DNA from: Paenibacillus cellulosilyticus
Lineage (GTDB): Bacteria > Bacillota > Bacilli > Paenibacillales > Paenibacillaceae
Reading direction: 5' to 3'
Assembly: GCF_003182255.1 (NCBI RefSeq)
Contig: NZ_QGTQ01000001.1
Coordinates: 248,001 to 312,000, forward strand
Length of the DNA stretch: 64,000 bases
The notes beneath the pieces were generated by a model. The model searched no databases. It saw nothing but the letters and a program-made list of their open reading frames with translations, and was not told the origin of the DNA. Shown piece by piece: positions 16,407 to 23,816 of the stretch; positions within the stretch are counted from its first letter, which is position 1; every line of letters begins with the position of its first letter. The position numbers and the translations under genes are program-made.

Positions 16407-18459
16407 CGCCCATTCGCCTCCTTTGTGCACCATTGCGAGTCGTTCGCCAGCCTAGACCCTCCAGCCGAATGGCCGCCATCTCGATCCTCTTCCGCTCCTC
16501 CGTCAGCCATGCGGCAGCGGATCGCTCCTCTTCCCGCTCCATCAATGCCTGTGCAGCTAACCGCAAGCTTGCCGCCGCTGCCCCCAGCCGCGCGCGCTCG
16601 TCATCCGACTCATGCTGCACCGCCCGTTCATACAGCGATAGCGCCTCGCTATATAGCCGTCTGCCATACAGCATTTCGCCAAGCGTACGCAGCCCCAATA
16701 CGCCTAATTGATTCGTTCCCATTATACGAAGCAGACGGTCGGCCGCAGCCTTCGTATAGCCATGTCGATGCAAGGATGCGGCAAACCGCTCCTCGGATAC
16801 CGCCAGCCGCTCCCCGATACGCAGCAGACCATGCGATACAGCACGGTCCATGATCATTTCCGCACGATCAGCAGCTTCCACGCTGCCTTCCTCCGCAGTC
16901 CTATCTCCCGTCGCATAACGATGTCCAAGAAGTCGTTTCTCTGCCGCTTGGCATAACTGCAGCGTAGAGTGATCCAGCAACCGTTCCGATGCAGGAGGCA
17001 AGCGTCGTCCTTCCATCCAACAGCACAGCGACCAGTCGATTCCCGCTTCCATAGAAATTGGCTCCGATCGCCCCGCCGGATCAACAAGCAGCTCTCCCGC
17101 CTCGGCGTATTGCCCAGTACGAATGAGGCAGACCGAGAAGGAGGCGATAGCAGCAGGTGCAGCTGCCGCACCGGGATAATCCGCTGTCACCCGTCTCCAT
17201 AGCGGGACAGCTGAGGAATACGCACCAATGAGCGTCAACGCATGCGCAAGCGAACACAGCCGTTCACCGATACGACCTGTCTTTCCCAGCGCATAATTCC
17301 CCTCAGTCTCTATGCCTGCATAGCTGATAAGCGTCTGAGCTATAGCGCCATCGCTGCCACCCGCCTCATGCAGCAGCTCTGCCAAGCCTTCGAGAGCCTG
17401 CGGCCAACCCGGCATGGCCACAAGCGCCTGCTCATAGCGGCGCGCAGCCTCCTGCCGATTGCCAAGCCGCCGCTCCAAGCCTGCAAGTGCCGTGCACGCC
17501 TTATAGCTTGCAGCTCCTTCTTCAGTTAAGTATTGTCCCGTATTCGCCTGACCCGCTTCTATCGCCGCCAAATGCGCCTGCTTCGCTTCCAGCCATGCAC
17601 CTTGCCGGTATAAGCATTCCCCATAGAGCAGCTGCAGGTCCGCATAATCCGGGTAACGCTCTGTCTCACGAGCAAGCAGTTCGAGCGCAGACTCTTCCTC
17701 GTCTAATGCGAGCATGAGACGCGCGCTGTCCAGCATAAGGGATGGACGGAACGGGACATCAGGCGCAGCAGTGGCTCTTGCCCGCGCGAAAGCGGCGGAT
17801 GCTTCCGCCGCTTTCGACTGTTGAATAAGGGTTACTCCAAGGTTGTACCAGTGGAATGGGCTGTCGGGCTGCTTATCCAACTGCTTGCGAATCATACGTT
17901 CGTTACGCTTAGCCGTTTGCTTGCGAGCAAGCTCGCCGGGCTCGTACCCATCATGTACAAGACGCACGCCCGACAACGGGCCGTCCACATCCCGCCACGT
18001 TCCAGGTTCACCCGCCACCAATTGCTCATGAATAGCGCCGATGTAGCGATAGCCTAGATCGGCACGAAATAAGCGAACCGCTTCATTTCGGATATTTTGA
18101 CCCGCCATATGCCCGAATTCATTCTCGATGACAACACGATAAGCCGTTTCTTTCGAGTGAAGAAGTGTGTTTCGCAGCTGCTGCATGTCCGTATCCTCAG
18201 CCAGACGCTCATCTGCATCAAGCACCAGTATCCAGAGCGTCCGCGCCTGTCCAATTCCGATATTACGTGTCTGAGCAAAATCGTCCGCCCACGCCGCATG
18301 CACGACATGTGCACCACGCGAAGCCGCTATTTGCACGGTCTGGTCGGTGGAACCGGTATCGACAACGACTAGCTCATCCGCCCATGACCGGATGCTGTCT
18401 AGACATCGCGCCAGATGAAGCTCTTCATTGCGCACGATCAGATGAACGCCAAGCAGCAT
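16357..18459 (-). CDS. GT2 glycosyltransferase-TPR fusion (first of three)
   Basis: This 700-residue protein has GT2 motifs LGVHLIVRNEELHLARCLDS, VVDTGSTDQTVQ and VLDADERL, then the IHEQL segment shared with the other two fusions near residue 145. A long TPR superhelix covers about residues 200-690, for example FHWYNLGVTLIQQSKAAEASAAFARA. SD GGAGGGG stands before the ATG. It lies 18 bp downstream of the repeat-protein gene, so the enzyme and its likely acceptor are in one transcript. Confidence 0.9.
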   Translation of the reverse strand: MLLGVHLIVRNEELHLARCLDSIRSWADELVVVDTGSTDQTVQIAASRGAHVVHAAWADDFAQTRNIGIGQARTLWILVLDADERLAEDTDMQQLRNTLLHSKETAYRVVIENEFGHMAGQNIRNEAVRLFRADLGYRYIGAIHEQLVAGEPGTWRDVDGPLSGVRLVHDGYEPGELARKQTAKRNERMIRKQLDKQPDSPFHWYNLGVTLIQQSKAAEASAAFARARATAAPDVPFRPSLMLDSARLMLALDEEESALELLARETERYPDYADLQLLYGECLYRQGAWLEAKQAHLAAIEAGQANTGQYLTEEGAASYKACTALAGLERRLGNRQEAARRYEQALVAMPGWPQALEGLAELLHEAGGSDGAIAQTLISYAGIETEGNYALGKTGRIGERLCSLAHALTLIGAYSSAVPLWRRVTADYPGAAAAPAAIASFSVCLIRTGQYAEAGELLVDPAGRSEPISMEAGIDWSLCCWMEGRRLPPASERLLDHSTLQLCQAAEKRLLGHRYATGDRTAEEGSVEAADRAEMIMDRAVSHGLLRIGERLAVSEERFAASLHRHGYTKAAADRLLRIMGTNQLGVLGLRTLGEMLYGRRLYSEALSLYERAVQHESDDERARLGAAAASLRLAAQALMEREEERSAAAWLTEERKRIEMAAIRLEGLGWRTTRNGAQRRRMGDGGAAEADFLMHDREG

Positions 18460-18477
18460 ACTGTCACCCCTCCGTTA

Positions 18478-19602
18478 TCAGGTTCCCTGTCCGTTGAAAT
18501 AAACGTCGATCGTCGTTGGGTTGCCCGTCGCACTCGAACGATATGCCAGACGCGTATATTTCAAAAACCGCTGCGGCACAAGCACGTCAACCGATCCAAC
18601 TGCGATGCCCGTTGTTGTCGACGTATCTGCATACCAGTTCGTACCGTTGGCACTGATCTCTACTCTAGCATCCGCTTTGTTCGTACCTGGACCGACATTG
18701 TAAACAAAGAAGGAGTACGTGCCGAATACACTCGTCGTTACGGTTGCGAGTCCCGTATATGCATTGGCTGTCGTGACATTGAGGTTGCTAATCTCTTGGA
18801 AGCTCTTCTGCGAGATCGACGTTACGCTGCTGAGCGTACCGGCTGTGATCGTTGCTCCGAGCACGCTATTGATCGTTCCCGCCGTGATCGTCGCTCCGAG
18901 CACACTATTGATCGTTCCCGCTGTGATTGTCGCTCCGAGCACACTATTGATCGTTCCCGCTGTGATTGTCGCTCCGAGCACACTATTGATCGTGCCTGCT
19001 GTGATTGTCGCACCAAGCACACTATTGATCGTTCCCGCCGTGATCGTCGCTCCGAGCACACTATTGATCGTTCCCGCTGTGATCGTCGCTCCAAGCACAC
19101 TATTGATCGTACCTGCCGTGATCGTCGCGCCTAGCACGCTGTTGATCGTTCCCGCCGTGATCGTCGCGCCTAGCACGCTGTTGATCGTTCCCGCCGTGAT
19201 CGTCGCTCCGAGCACACTATTGATCGTGCCCGCTGTGATTGTCGCACCAAGCACACTATTGATCGTGCCCGCTGTGATTGTCGCACCAAGCACACTATTG
19301 ATCGTGCCCGCTGTGATTGTCGCTCCTAGCACGCTGTTGATCGTTCCCGCCGTGATCGTCGCGCCTAGCACGCTGTTAATCGTGCCTGCTGTGATCGTCG
19401 CGCCCATGACGCTCTCGATCGTACCTGTCGTAATCGTCGCGCTTTGGATCGAAATGTTGCTGATCGTACCATCCATAATAACGCTGAGCAAATTACCGCT
19501 TGTGTCTGTCGCCAGCGCTTGCGGCTCCTGCGTCTCATCCCGCCCGAATATTAGCGCACGCAAATTATCCGGGTTCGGGTTGAACGATGAAAAGTTCGGC
19601 AT
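18478..19602 (-). CDS. Repeat surface protein: sixteen 13-residue units plus a C-terminal DUF6385-like domain
   Basis: This 374-residue protein has three parts. Residues 1-54 include an N-terminal FGRDETQEPQALATDTSGNLLSVI segment. Residues 55-261 are a 13-residue tandem repeat with consensus ATITAGTINSVLG: one variant unit, fourteen identical units and a closing variant. Residues 262-374 form a beta-rich domain (VFGTYSFFVYNVGPG, DARVEISANGTNWY, RFLKYTRLAYRS) that I tentatively assign to DUF6385. There is no signal peptide, as in many spore outer-layer proteins. The Thr/Ser/Asn density and hydrophobic spacing suggest a beta-solenoid open to O-glycosylation. SD AAAGGTGAT precedes the ATG. It lies 47 bp after a small gene with the same C-terminal domain. 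Confidence 0.85.
   Translation of the reverse strand: MPNFSSFNPNPDNLRALIFGRDETQEPQALATDTSGNLLSVIMDGTISNISIQSATITTGTIESVMGATITAGTINSVLGATITAGTINSVLGATITAGTINSVLGATITAGTINSVLGATITAGTINSVLGATITAGTINSVLGATITAGTINSVLGATITAGTINSVLGATITAGTINSVLGATITAGTINSVLGATITAGTINSVLGATITAGTINSVLGATITAGTINSVLGATITAGTINSVLGATITAGTLSSVTSISQKSFQEISNLNVTTANAYTGLATVTTSVFGTYSFFVYNVGPGTNKADARVEISANGTNWYADTSTTTGIAVGSVDVLVPQRFLKYTRLAYRSSATGNPTTIDVYFNGQGT
18820..19440 (-). repeat. 39-bp in-frame coding repeat, 16 units
   Basis: The units encode the 13-residue solenoid repeat. Fourteen units are identical in protein, but synonymous variants occur in DNA (for example GTTCCCGCC / GTGCCCGCT, and CTCCGAGC / CGCCTAGC types), and variant types recur in blocks. 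This points to unequal exchange with purifying selection on the protein. Confidence 0.95.
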
Positions 19603-19649
19603 TCCTCATCACCTTTATCTACCATAATCCGACGGACGTCCAAGAAGCT

Positions 19650-20093
19650 TCACCTTACCGTCTGCGCTTGAAAATACACGGAGACCGTCGTTGGCTTATC
19701 TGCGTGAAGAGAGCGAATCGCCAGCCTCGTGAAGCGCAAGAAACGGGCAATCGCAATAACACCGGTCTCGCCAGGCAGTATCGTCTCCTCCACATCAGCA
19801 GCAAAATGTTTCCCGTCGGGCCCGACCTGAGCTTGAATTACCGCAGGAGCATCACCCTCATTGATGATGGCGTAGGAGTATACCGCCAGATGCGTCGTAA
19901 TCTGCGTCGGCAGCGGCGCATAATCAGGTGTTGTTTGCACATGCGGGAATATTTGTTCAATAAATAAGCTGCGCCCGGCTCGCTTCTTTGTGCTGCATTT
20001 ATGATCCGCGGGCTGACAGCTGCTTCGATGCTTACGCTTCGGGGAGGAATGAGTCGGGCTCCCTCTACGACAGCGGCTGTGTGCACTAGTCAT
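19650..20093 (-). CDS. Small basic protein with a C-terminal DUF6385-like domain
   Basis: The frame is open to 20384, but ATG 20093 has GAGGGGA 7-8 nt upstream, and the longer N-terminus reads as a shadow of the divergent promoter region. The resulting 147-residue protein starts with about 45 residues rich in Cys, His, Lys, Arg and Ser (CRRGSPTHSSPKRKHRSSC and on). It then has a beta domain (LAVYSYAIINEGDAPAVIQAQ, DGKHFAADVEET, RFLRFTRLAIRS, TTVSVYFQAQ) that aligns with the C-terminus of the repeat protein 47 bp downstream. The basic Cys/His stretch resembles coat proteins that become cross-linked. First gene of the five-gene minus-strand unit. Confidence 0.78.
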   Translation of the reverse strand: MTSAHSRCRRGSPTHSSPKRKHRSSCQPADHKCSTKKRAGRSLFIEQIFPHVQTTPDYAPLPTQITTHLAVYSYAIINEGDAPAVIQAQVGPDGKHFAADVEETILPGETGVIAIARFLRFTRLAIRSLHADKPTTVSVYFQAQTVR

Positions 20094-20123
20094 ACCATCT
20101 TCCCCTCGACGTCCATGCTCCGA

Positions 20124-20151
20124 TAGTTTATGAGCTTTCCTATCGGTGAGT
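20124..20151 (-). promoter_or_regulatory. Sigma-K-type promoter candidate for the repeat protein-GT operon
   Basis: On the minus strand AC (20151-20150), 17 nt, then CATAAACTA (20132-20124). This matches the sigma-K form AC-N16/17-CATAnnnTA in full. The -10 lies 30 nt before ATG 20093 with the SD between, nearly the same geometry as the promoter at 8438-8465. Confidence 0.55.
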
Positions 20152-20230
20152 AACGGCATCTGCCGTCCCTGCATAGGCGAGCCATCACCGAGAGGCGCCC
20201 GATTACGCCTGTTGTCCACCGATGTCCGAA

Positions 20231-20258
20231 ACGCAGAGCAGCTCGTAAGCATAACCTG
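20231..20258 (+). promoter_or_regulatory. Sigma-K-type promoter candidate for the paralogous pair
   Basis: AC (20231-20232), 17 nt, CATAACCTG (20250-20258). It fits apart from the last base of the -10. It lies about 100 bp before ATG 20362, farther than in the other two cases, so it is less certain. Confidence 0.35.
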
Positions 20259-20361
20259 TAGGACTAACCTTCGCAGCGGGACAATCATGCGCTTATCACC
20301 CTCCCAGGTACCCTTCAAGTTCTCTTCATGCTCCGTTCTGCCGGAAAGGGGCTCACGACTA

Positions 20362-20892
20362 ATGACCAACAATTCCGTATTCAATAACGAGAACAGCCCT
20401 GTCTATATGCTTACGAACAACGGATACGTATCCCCCGTCATTATTGCGCCTGCCGAATATGACGCCTCTAACAATCAGCGCTTATTCTGCTTAACAACCG
20501 GCAACGTAAGCGTCGGCTCCGGCGTCAGCCTGCTGCTGCAGATTACGAATCCATCCGGCAGCGGACGAACCGTGTATTTGTCGCGCGTTGCAGGCGGCGC
20601 CTCCAACACCATTACGTTAACGATTGCTTCAAGCGGAACGATTACCGGCGGCACGACACCTGCGCCAGTAAACGCCTATCTAGGCAGCGCAACGACAAGC
20701 GTTGTGACGACGAAGCAAAATACCGGCACACTCGGCGGAACACCTGCGACCTTCTTCACCGCAACGGCCGCCGACATTTACGTCGTTGAGTTCAATGGCT
20801 CCATTATTGTGCCAGCAAACCAGACGCTGACGGTAACCGCAGGCACTGGCTCTGTCACAGCTTCGCTCAATCTCGTGTGGTGGGAGACGTAG
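20362..20892 (+). CDS. Uncharacterised beta-rich protein, paralogue A
   Basis: This 176-residue protein has ATG 20362 behind GGAAAGGGG; upstream in-frame starts lie in the promoter region and are rejected. It has no signal peptide. It is a beta-sandwich-like chain dominated by Thr, Ser, Gly, Ala and Val, with the segment LLLQITNPSGSGRTVYLSRVAGG near residue 55, a closing NGSIIVPANQTLTV and the terminal LVWWET. The next gene shares both segments. I do not recognise a named family. Position and composition suggest a structural protein of the same spore-surface layer. Confidence 0.75.
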   Translation: MTNNSVFNNENSPVYMLTNNGYVSPVIIAPAEYDASNNQRLFCLTTGNVSVGSGVSLLLQITNPSGSGRTVYLSRVAGGASNTITLTIASSGTITGGTTPAPVNAYLGSATTSVVTTKQNTGTLGGTPATFFTATAADIYVVEFNGSIIVPANQTLTVTAGTGSVTASLNLVWWET

Positions 20893-20893
20893 A

Positions 20894-21475
20894 ATGCCGA
20901 ACTATTTTGTATTCGATCAATCCAACAGCTCCTTCTACGGACAGCTTACGAACAATTACACAGAGCCCGGTATGATGTCGCCCACCGATATGGACGCCGC
21001 AACGAACAACCGCGAGTTTATTGCAACCGCCAGCAACTCGGGCACCTTAGGACTCCTCGGCGGCTCGGTCATCATCACGCTGCAGATCAGCAACCCTTCG
21101 GGAAGCGGCCGAACGATGTACATATCGAGCATCACAGGCGGCATTAACGTATCCCTTAGTCTGCTGTCCAGCTTCAGCGGCAGTATCACCTTGTACAGCG
21201 GCGGTACGCTGACATCACCTGCGACGGTCACGCCGTTCAGCACCAAATTCGGCAGCGGCGCGACGAGCAGCATGACGGCACACTCCTCAACCTCTGCTCC
21301 AACCGGGGCGACCGCACTCCTGTCCTATGCCCTGACGCCAGGCATGTTCACGCTACCTTTCGCAGGGAGTCTGATCGTCCCGCCGAACCAGACGTTTACA
21401 ATGAACGTCAGCTCCTCGCTCTCCGTTGCTGGGGTGATGGCCAATACGGCGACAGTATCGTGGTGGGAGGTCTAA
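20894..21475 (+). CDS. Uncharacterised beta-rich protein, paralogue B
   Basis: This 193-residue protein starts 1 bp after the stop of paralogue A, with the SD (GGGAGA) inside that gene's end. Shared landmarks with A are LTNN..T/V..P near residue 16, ITLQISNPSGSGRTMYISSITGG near 57, GSLIVPPNQTFTM near 165 and the end TVSWWEV. Serine and threonine are very frequent. Tandem duplication is clear; identity is moderate, so it is not recent. Function unknown; a capsid- or coat-like self-assembling role is possible but unsupported. Confidence 0.75.
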   Translation: MPNYFVFDQSNSSFYGQLTNNYTEPGMMSPTDMDAATNNREFIATASNSGTLGLLGGSVIITLQISNPSGSGRTMYISSITGGINVSLSLLSSFSGSITLYSGGTLTSPATVTPFSTKFGSGATSSMTAHSSTSAPTGATALLSYALTPGMFTLPFAGSLIVPPNQTFTMNVSSSLSVAGVMANTATVSWWEV

Positions 21476-21501
21476 TCGGTCTAGTCACTCGTCAAAATAC
21501 A

Positions 21502-21533
21502 AACAAGCCGCAGGCGGCCGCCTGCGGCTTGTT
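21502..21533. terminator. 32-bp perfect palindrome, bidirectional terminator
   Basis: The 16-bp arm 21502-21517 is exactly mirrored by 21518-21533, with GCGGCCGC at the centre and no unpaired loop. It lies between the convergent paralogue B and glutathione peroxidase genes; the flanks are T/A-rich on both sides. Confidence 0.8.
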
Positions 21534-21551
21534 CTACTTTCTATAATCAGC

Positions 21552-22091
21552 TTATTTGAGCAGCTGCTTGATCGTTGCTTCGAGTTCCGCCGGCGCTACG
21601 CTTGGCTCGAAGCGTGCTGCGACGTTGCCCTCGCGGTCAACGACGAACTTCGTGAAGTTCCATTTCGGATCGTTATCCTCCAGAAGCTGAGGATTGTGCT
21701 TCTCCAAATTCGCTTTCAACCGTTCGCCGCCCTCTGGGAATCCTTCGAAAGGTGCTGCATCGGACAAGTAACGGAACAGTGGAATAGCCGTCTCGCCACG
21801 AACGTCGACCTTCGCAAACAGCGGGAACGAGACGCCATAGTTCAGCTTGCAGAACGCTTCAACCTCGTCGTTCGTGCCCGGCTCCTGACCGGCGAACTGA
21901 TTGCAAGGGAAGCCAAGAATTTCGAGGCCTTGCGATTGGTATTGGTCATACAGCGCTTGAAGCCCTTCGTATTGCGGCGTCAGACCACATTTGCTCGCTG
22001 TGTTCACAATAACAAGCACCTTGCCTTTGTAATCGGACAAGCTGACTGGCTCACCTTTAACATTGTTCACCGTGAATGCATATACGCTCAT
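21552..22091 (-). CDS. gpx: Glutathione peroxidase family thiol peroxidase
   Basis: This 179-residue member of the GPx family reduces hydrogen and organic peroxides. Motifs are VNTASKCGLTPQYEGLQAL with the peroxidatic Cys near residue 36, LGFPCNQFAGQEPG with the catalytic Gln, and WNFTKFVVDREGNV with the catalytic Trp and Asn. It has Cys rather than selenocysteine, and a second Cys (FPCNQF) fits thioredoxin dependence. It lies downstream of an OhrR repressor gene on the same strand, which predicts induction by organic peroxides. Confidence 0.94.
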   Translation of the reverse strand: MSVYAFTVNNVKGEPVSLSDYKGKVLVIVNTASKCGLTPQYEGLQALYDQYQSQGLEILGFPCNQFAGQEPGTNDEVEAFCKLNYGVSFPLFAKVDVRGETAIPLFRYLSDAAPFEGFPEGGERLKANLEKHNPQLLEDNDPKWNFTKFVVDREGNVAARFEPSVAPAELEATIKQLLK

Positions 22092-22174
22092 CTTAGTTCC
22101 TCCATATCCTATCGGAATTGTAGTTTATATTGCATTACTTCTACATCATGTCCAACAATACCTGCATCCGATTG

Positions 22175-22624
22175 TTAACGTTTCTGCATCTCTTCGACCA
22201 GCTGCTGCAGCCGCTCCCGCAGCTTCCCGCCTTCCTCGAACGTCAGCCCCACCTGGCAAAATACGTTCTCCGGGATATGCTCCGCGCGGCTCCGGAGCGC
22301 TCTGCCCTCCTCCGTCAGCTGAACCAGTACGCTTCGCTCATCCTTCGCATCGCGTACACGCGCAACGAGGTTCATCGCCTCCAGCTTCTTCAGCAGCGGC
22401 GTCAGTGTGCCCGAATCGAGCAGCAGATGCTCGCCAAGCTGCTTCACGCTCATATTGTCCTGCTCCCACAGGACGAGCAGCGTGACATACTGGGTGTAAG
22501 TGAGTCCGAGCTCATCAAGAAACGGCCGATACAGCTTCGTCATCTCGCGCGAGCAGGCATACAGCGCGAAGCATAGCTGATGCTCCAGCTTCAGCTGAAC
22601 CGGATAATCTTCTGTCACTGTCAC
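22175..22624 (-). CDS. ohrR: Organic-peroxide-sensing MarR family repressor OhrR
   Basis: This 149-residue protein is close to Bacillus OhrR. The N-terminal KLEHQLCFALYACSREMTK contains the reactive Cys of the LCF motif near residue 18, and LDSGTLTPLLKKLEAMNLV is the recognition helix. DERSVLVQLTEEG forms the wing. Oxidation of the Cys by organic hydroperoxide releases DNA. Usually ohrR neighbours ohr; here the partner is gpx. An OhrR-type palindrome lies upstream. Confidence 0.93.
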   Translation of the reverse strand: MTVTEDYPVQLKLEHQLCFALYACSREMTKLYRPFLDELGLTYTQYVTLLVLWEQDNMSVKQLGEHLLLDSGTLTPLLKKLEAMNLVARVRDAKDERSVLVQLTEEGRALRSRAEHIPENVFCQVGLTFEEGGKLRERLQQLVEEMQKR

Positions 22625-22657
22625 GCCCTCCTTTCAAGCCTATTTAACTAAATGTCT

Positions 22658-22680
22658 CACAATTAAATTGCATACAATCT
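22658..22680 (-). promoter_or_regulatory. OhrR operator candidate
   Basis: The perfect palindrome CAATTAAATTG (22660-22670), followed by CATACAAT, resembles the OhrR site built from TACAATT / AATTGTA halves. It lies about 35 bp upstream of the ohrR start. Confidence 0.6.
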
Positions 22681-22889
22681 ATATGAGCTAAAGATACCAC
22701 TCTGTCTTCCCGAAGTCAAATGTGTTTCCCTCCCAGCCTATACAAGCGTCAAAAGTATGATTCCAGCCCGCTCTATGTATGGTACAATGCAGACAGCATG
22801 TCACGATTGATCATGCCATTGACCGACCGGCTGAACATACGCAATCAAAATAAGCATCACACTGTTATGAACAGGGGGAAGCGTGACTC

Positions 22890-23744
22890 ATGGGATTCGG
22901 AACTTTAGCACACACATTCGGATGTAAGCCGCTCGTTGAGCTGGCAGAAGAAGCGGGACGGTCGGGTATCGACTTCGTTCAGCTTGCATTGGCCAAAGCC
23001 ATTGCGGACATCGACACCTCAACAGGTAATTTGAGCCCGGGCCTTGCCAATCATATTGGCGAGCAATTCGACCGCAATGGCGTTCGCATTGGCGTTCTCG
23101 GCTGCTACATCAATCCAATCGAGCCCGATTTGGCGCTGCGCCGCGCGGATATTGCCCGCTTCAAGGAACATATTCGGTTTGCGCGCGATTTTGGTACATC
23201 CATCGTTGCAACAGAAACCGGCAGACCGGACATCTGGAAGCAGCAGGCGGGAGACCGCTACTCAGAGGTCGCTTGGTCCGTCCTTCGCGATACGGTATCC
23301 GAGCTGGCAGAGGAAGCGGATCGTTGGGGAGTTACAATCGGTCTAGAGCCGGTTTGCGTTCACACGCTCGCATCGCCAGCGCATCTGCATCGACTGCTTG
23401 AAGAGGTCCCCTCCTCAACGCTTGGTGTCGTACTCGACCCATGCAATCTGATCTACGGTTCACTGGAGCTGTTCGAGCAACGCGCAGCCATCATCGATTC
23501 CGCATTCGAGCTGCTCGGCGATCACATTGTGCTCGCCCATGTGAAGGATCTCGACATCAGTCCGGACGGCAAAATCTCGGAGACCGTCATCGGGCATGGC
23601 TCCTATGACATCGCAAGCTTCATCCAACGCATGAACGCACGCAAGCCGCTCATCGACATGTCCATCGAGGCGCTGAAGCCAGAGACGGTAGCCGAGGCAC
23701 TTGCCTACGCTCGCGCAGCAGCAAGCGGCACCGTAACGGTGTAA
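22890..23744 (+). CDS. Sugar phosphate isomerase/epimerase-like TIM barrel protein
   Basis: This 284-residue protein belongs to the AP-endonuclease-2 / xylose-isomerase-like TIM barrel family. Metal-ligand candidates are IGLEPVCVHT (Glu), GVVLDPCNL (Asp), VLAHVKDLD (His and Asp) and the C-terminal DMSIEAL (Glu). SD AGGGGGAAG. Substrate cannot be told: such proteins act on inositol derivatives, keto-sugars or hydroxypyruvate. No transporter or sugar gene is adjacent. Confidence 0.85.
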   Translation: MGFGTLAHTFGCKPLVELAEEAGRSGIDFVQLALAKAIADIDTSTGNLSPGLANHIGEQFDRNGVRIGVLGCYINPIEPDLALRRADIARFKEHIRFARDFGTSIVATETGRPDIWKQQAGDRYSEVAWSVLRDTVSELAEEADRWGVTIGLEPVCVHTLASPAHLHRLLEEVPSSTLGVVLDPCNLIYGSLELFEQRAAIIDSAFELLGDHIVLAHVKDLDISPDGKISETVIGHGSYDIASFIQRMNARKPLIDMSIEALKPETVAEALAYARAAASGTVTV

Positions 23745-23763
23745 CGATCTTATCCATAAATAC

Positions 23764-23812
23764 AAAAAAGGCATTCTGCTCGAACGCGTAAAGCGCGGCA
23801 GAATGCCTTTTT
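23764..23812. terminator. Bidirectional terminator
   Basis: AAAAAGGCATTCTGC pairs with GCAGAATGCCTTTTT, between convergent genes. Confidence 0.9.
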
Positions 23813-23816
23813 CATA

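Noticed and set aside
18719-19627. 302-residue repeat-containing frame on the plus strand.
   Set aside because: Antisense of the repeat-protein gene; the minus-strand frame has an SD, a coherent C-terminal domain and synonymous codon variation.
20094-20384. N-terminal extension of the small DUF6385-like gene to 20384.
   Set aside because: It would overlap the divergent gene and promoter candidates. ATG 20093 has a strong SD, and the extension has no conserved feature.
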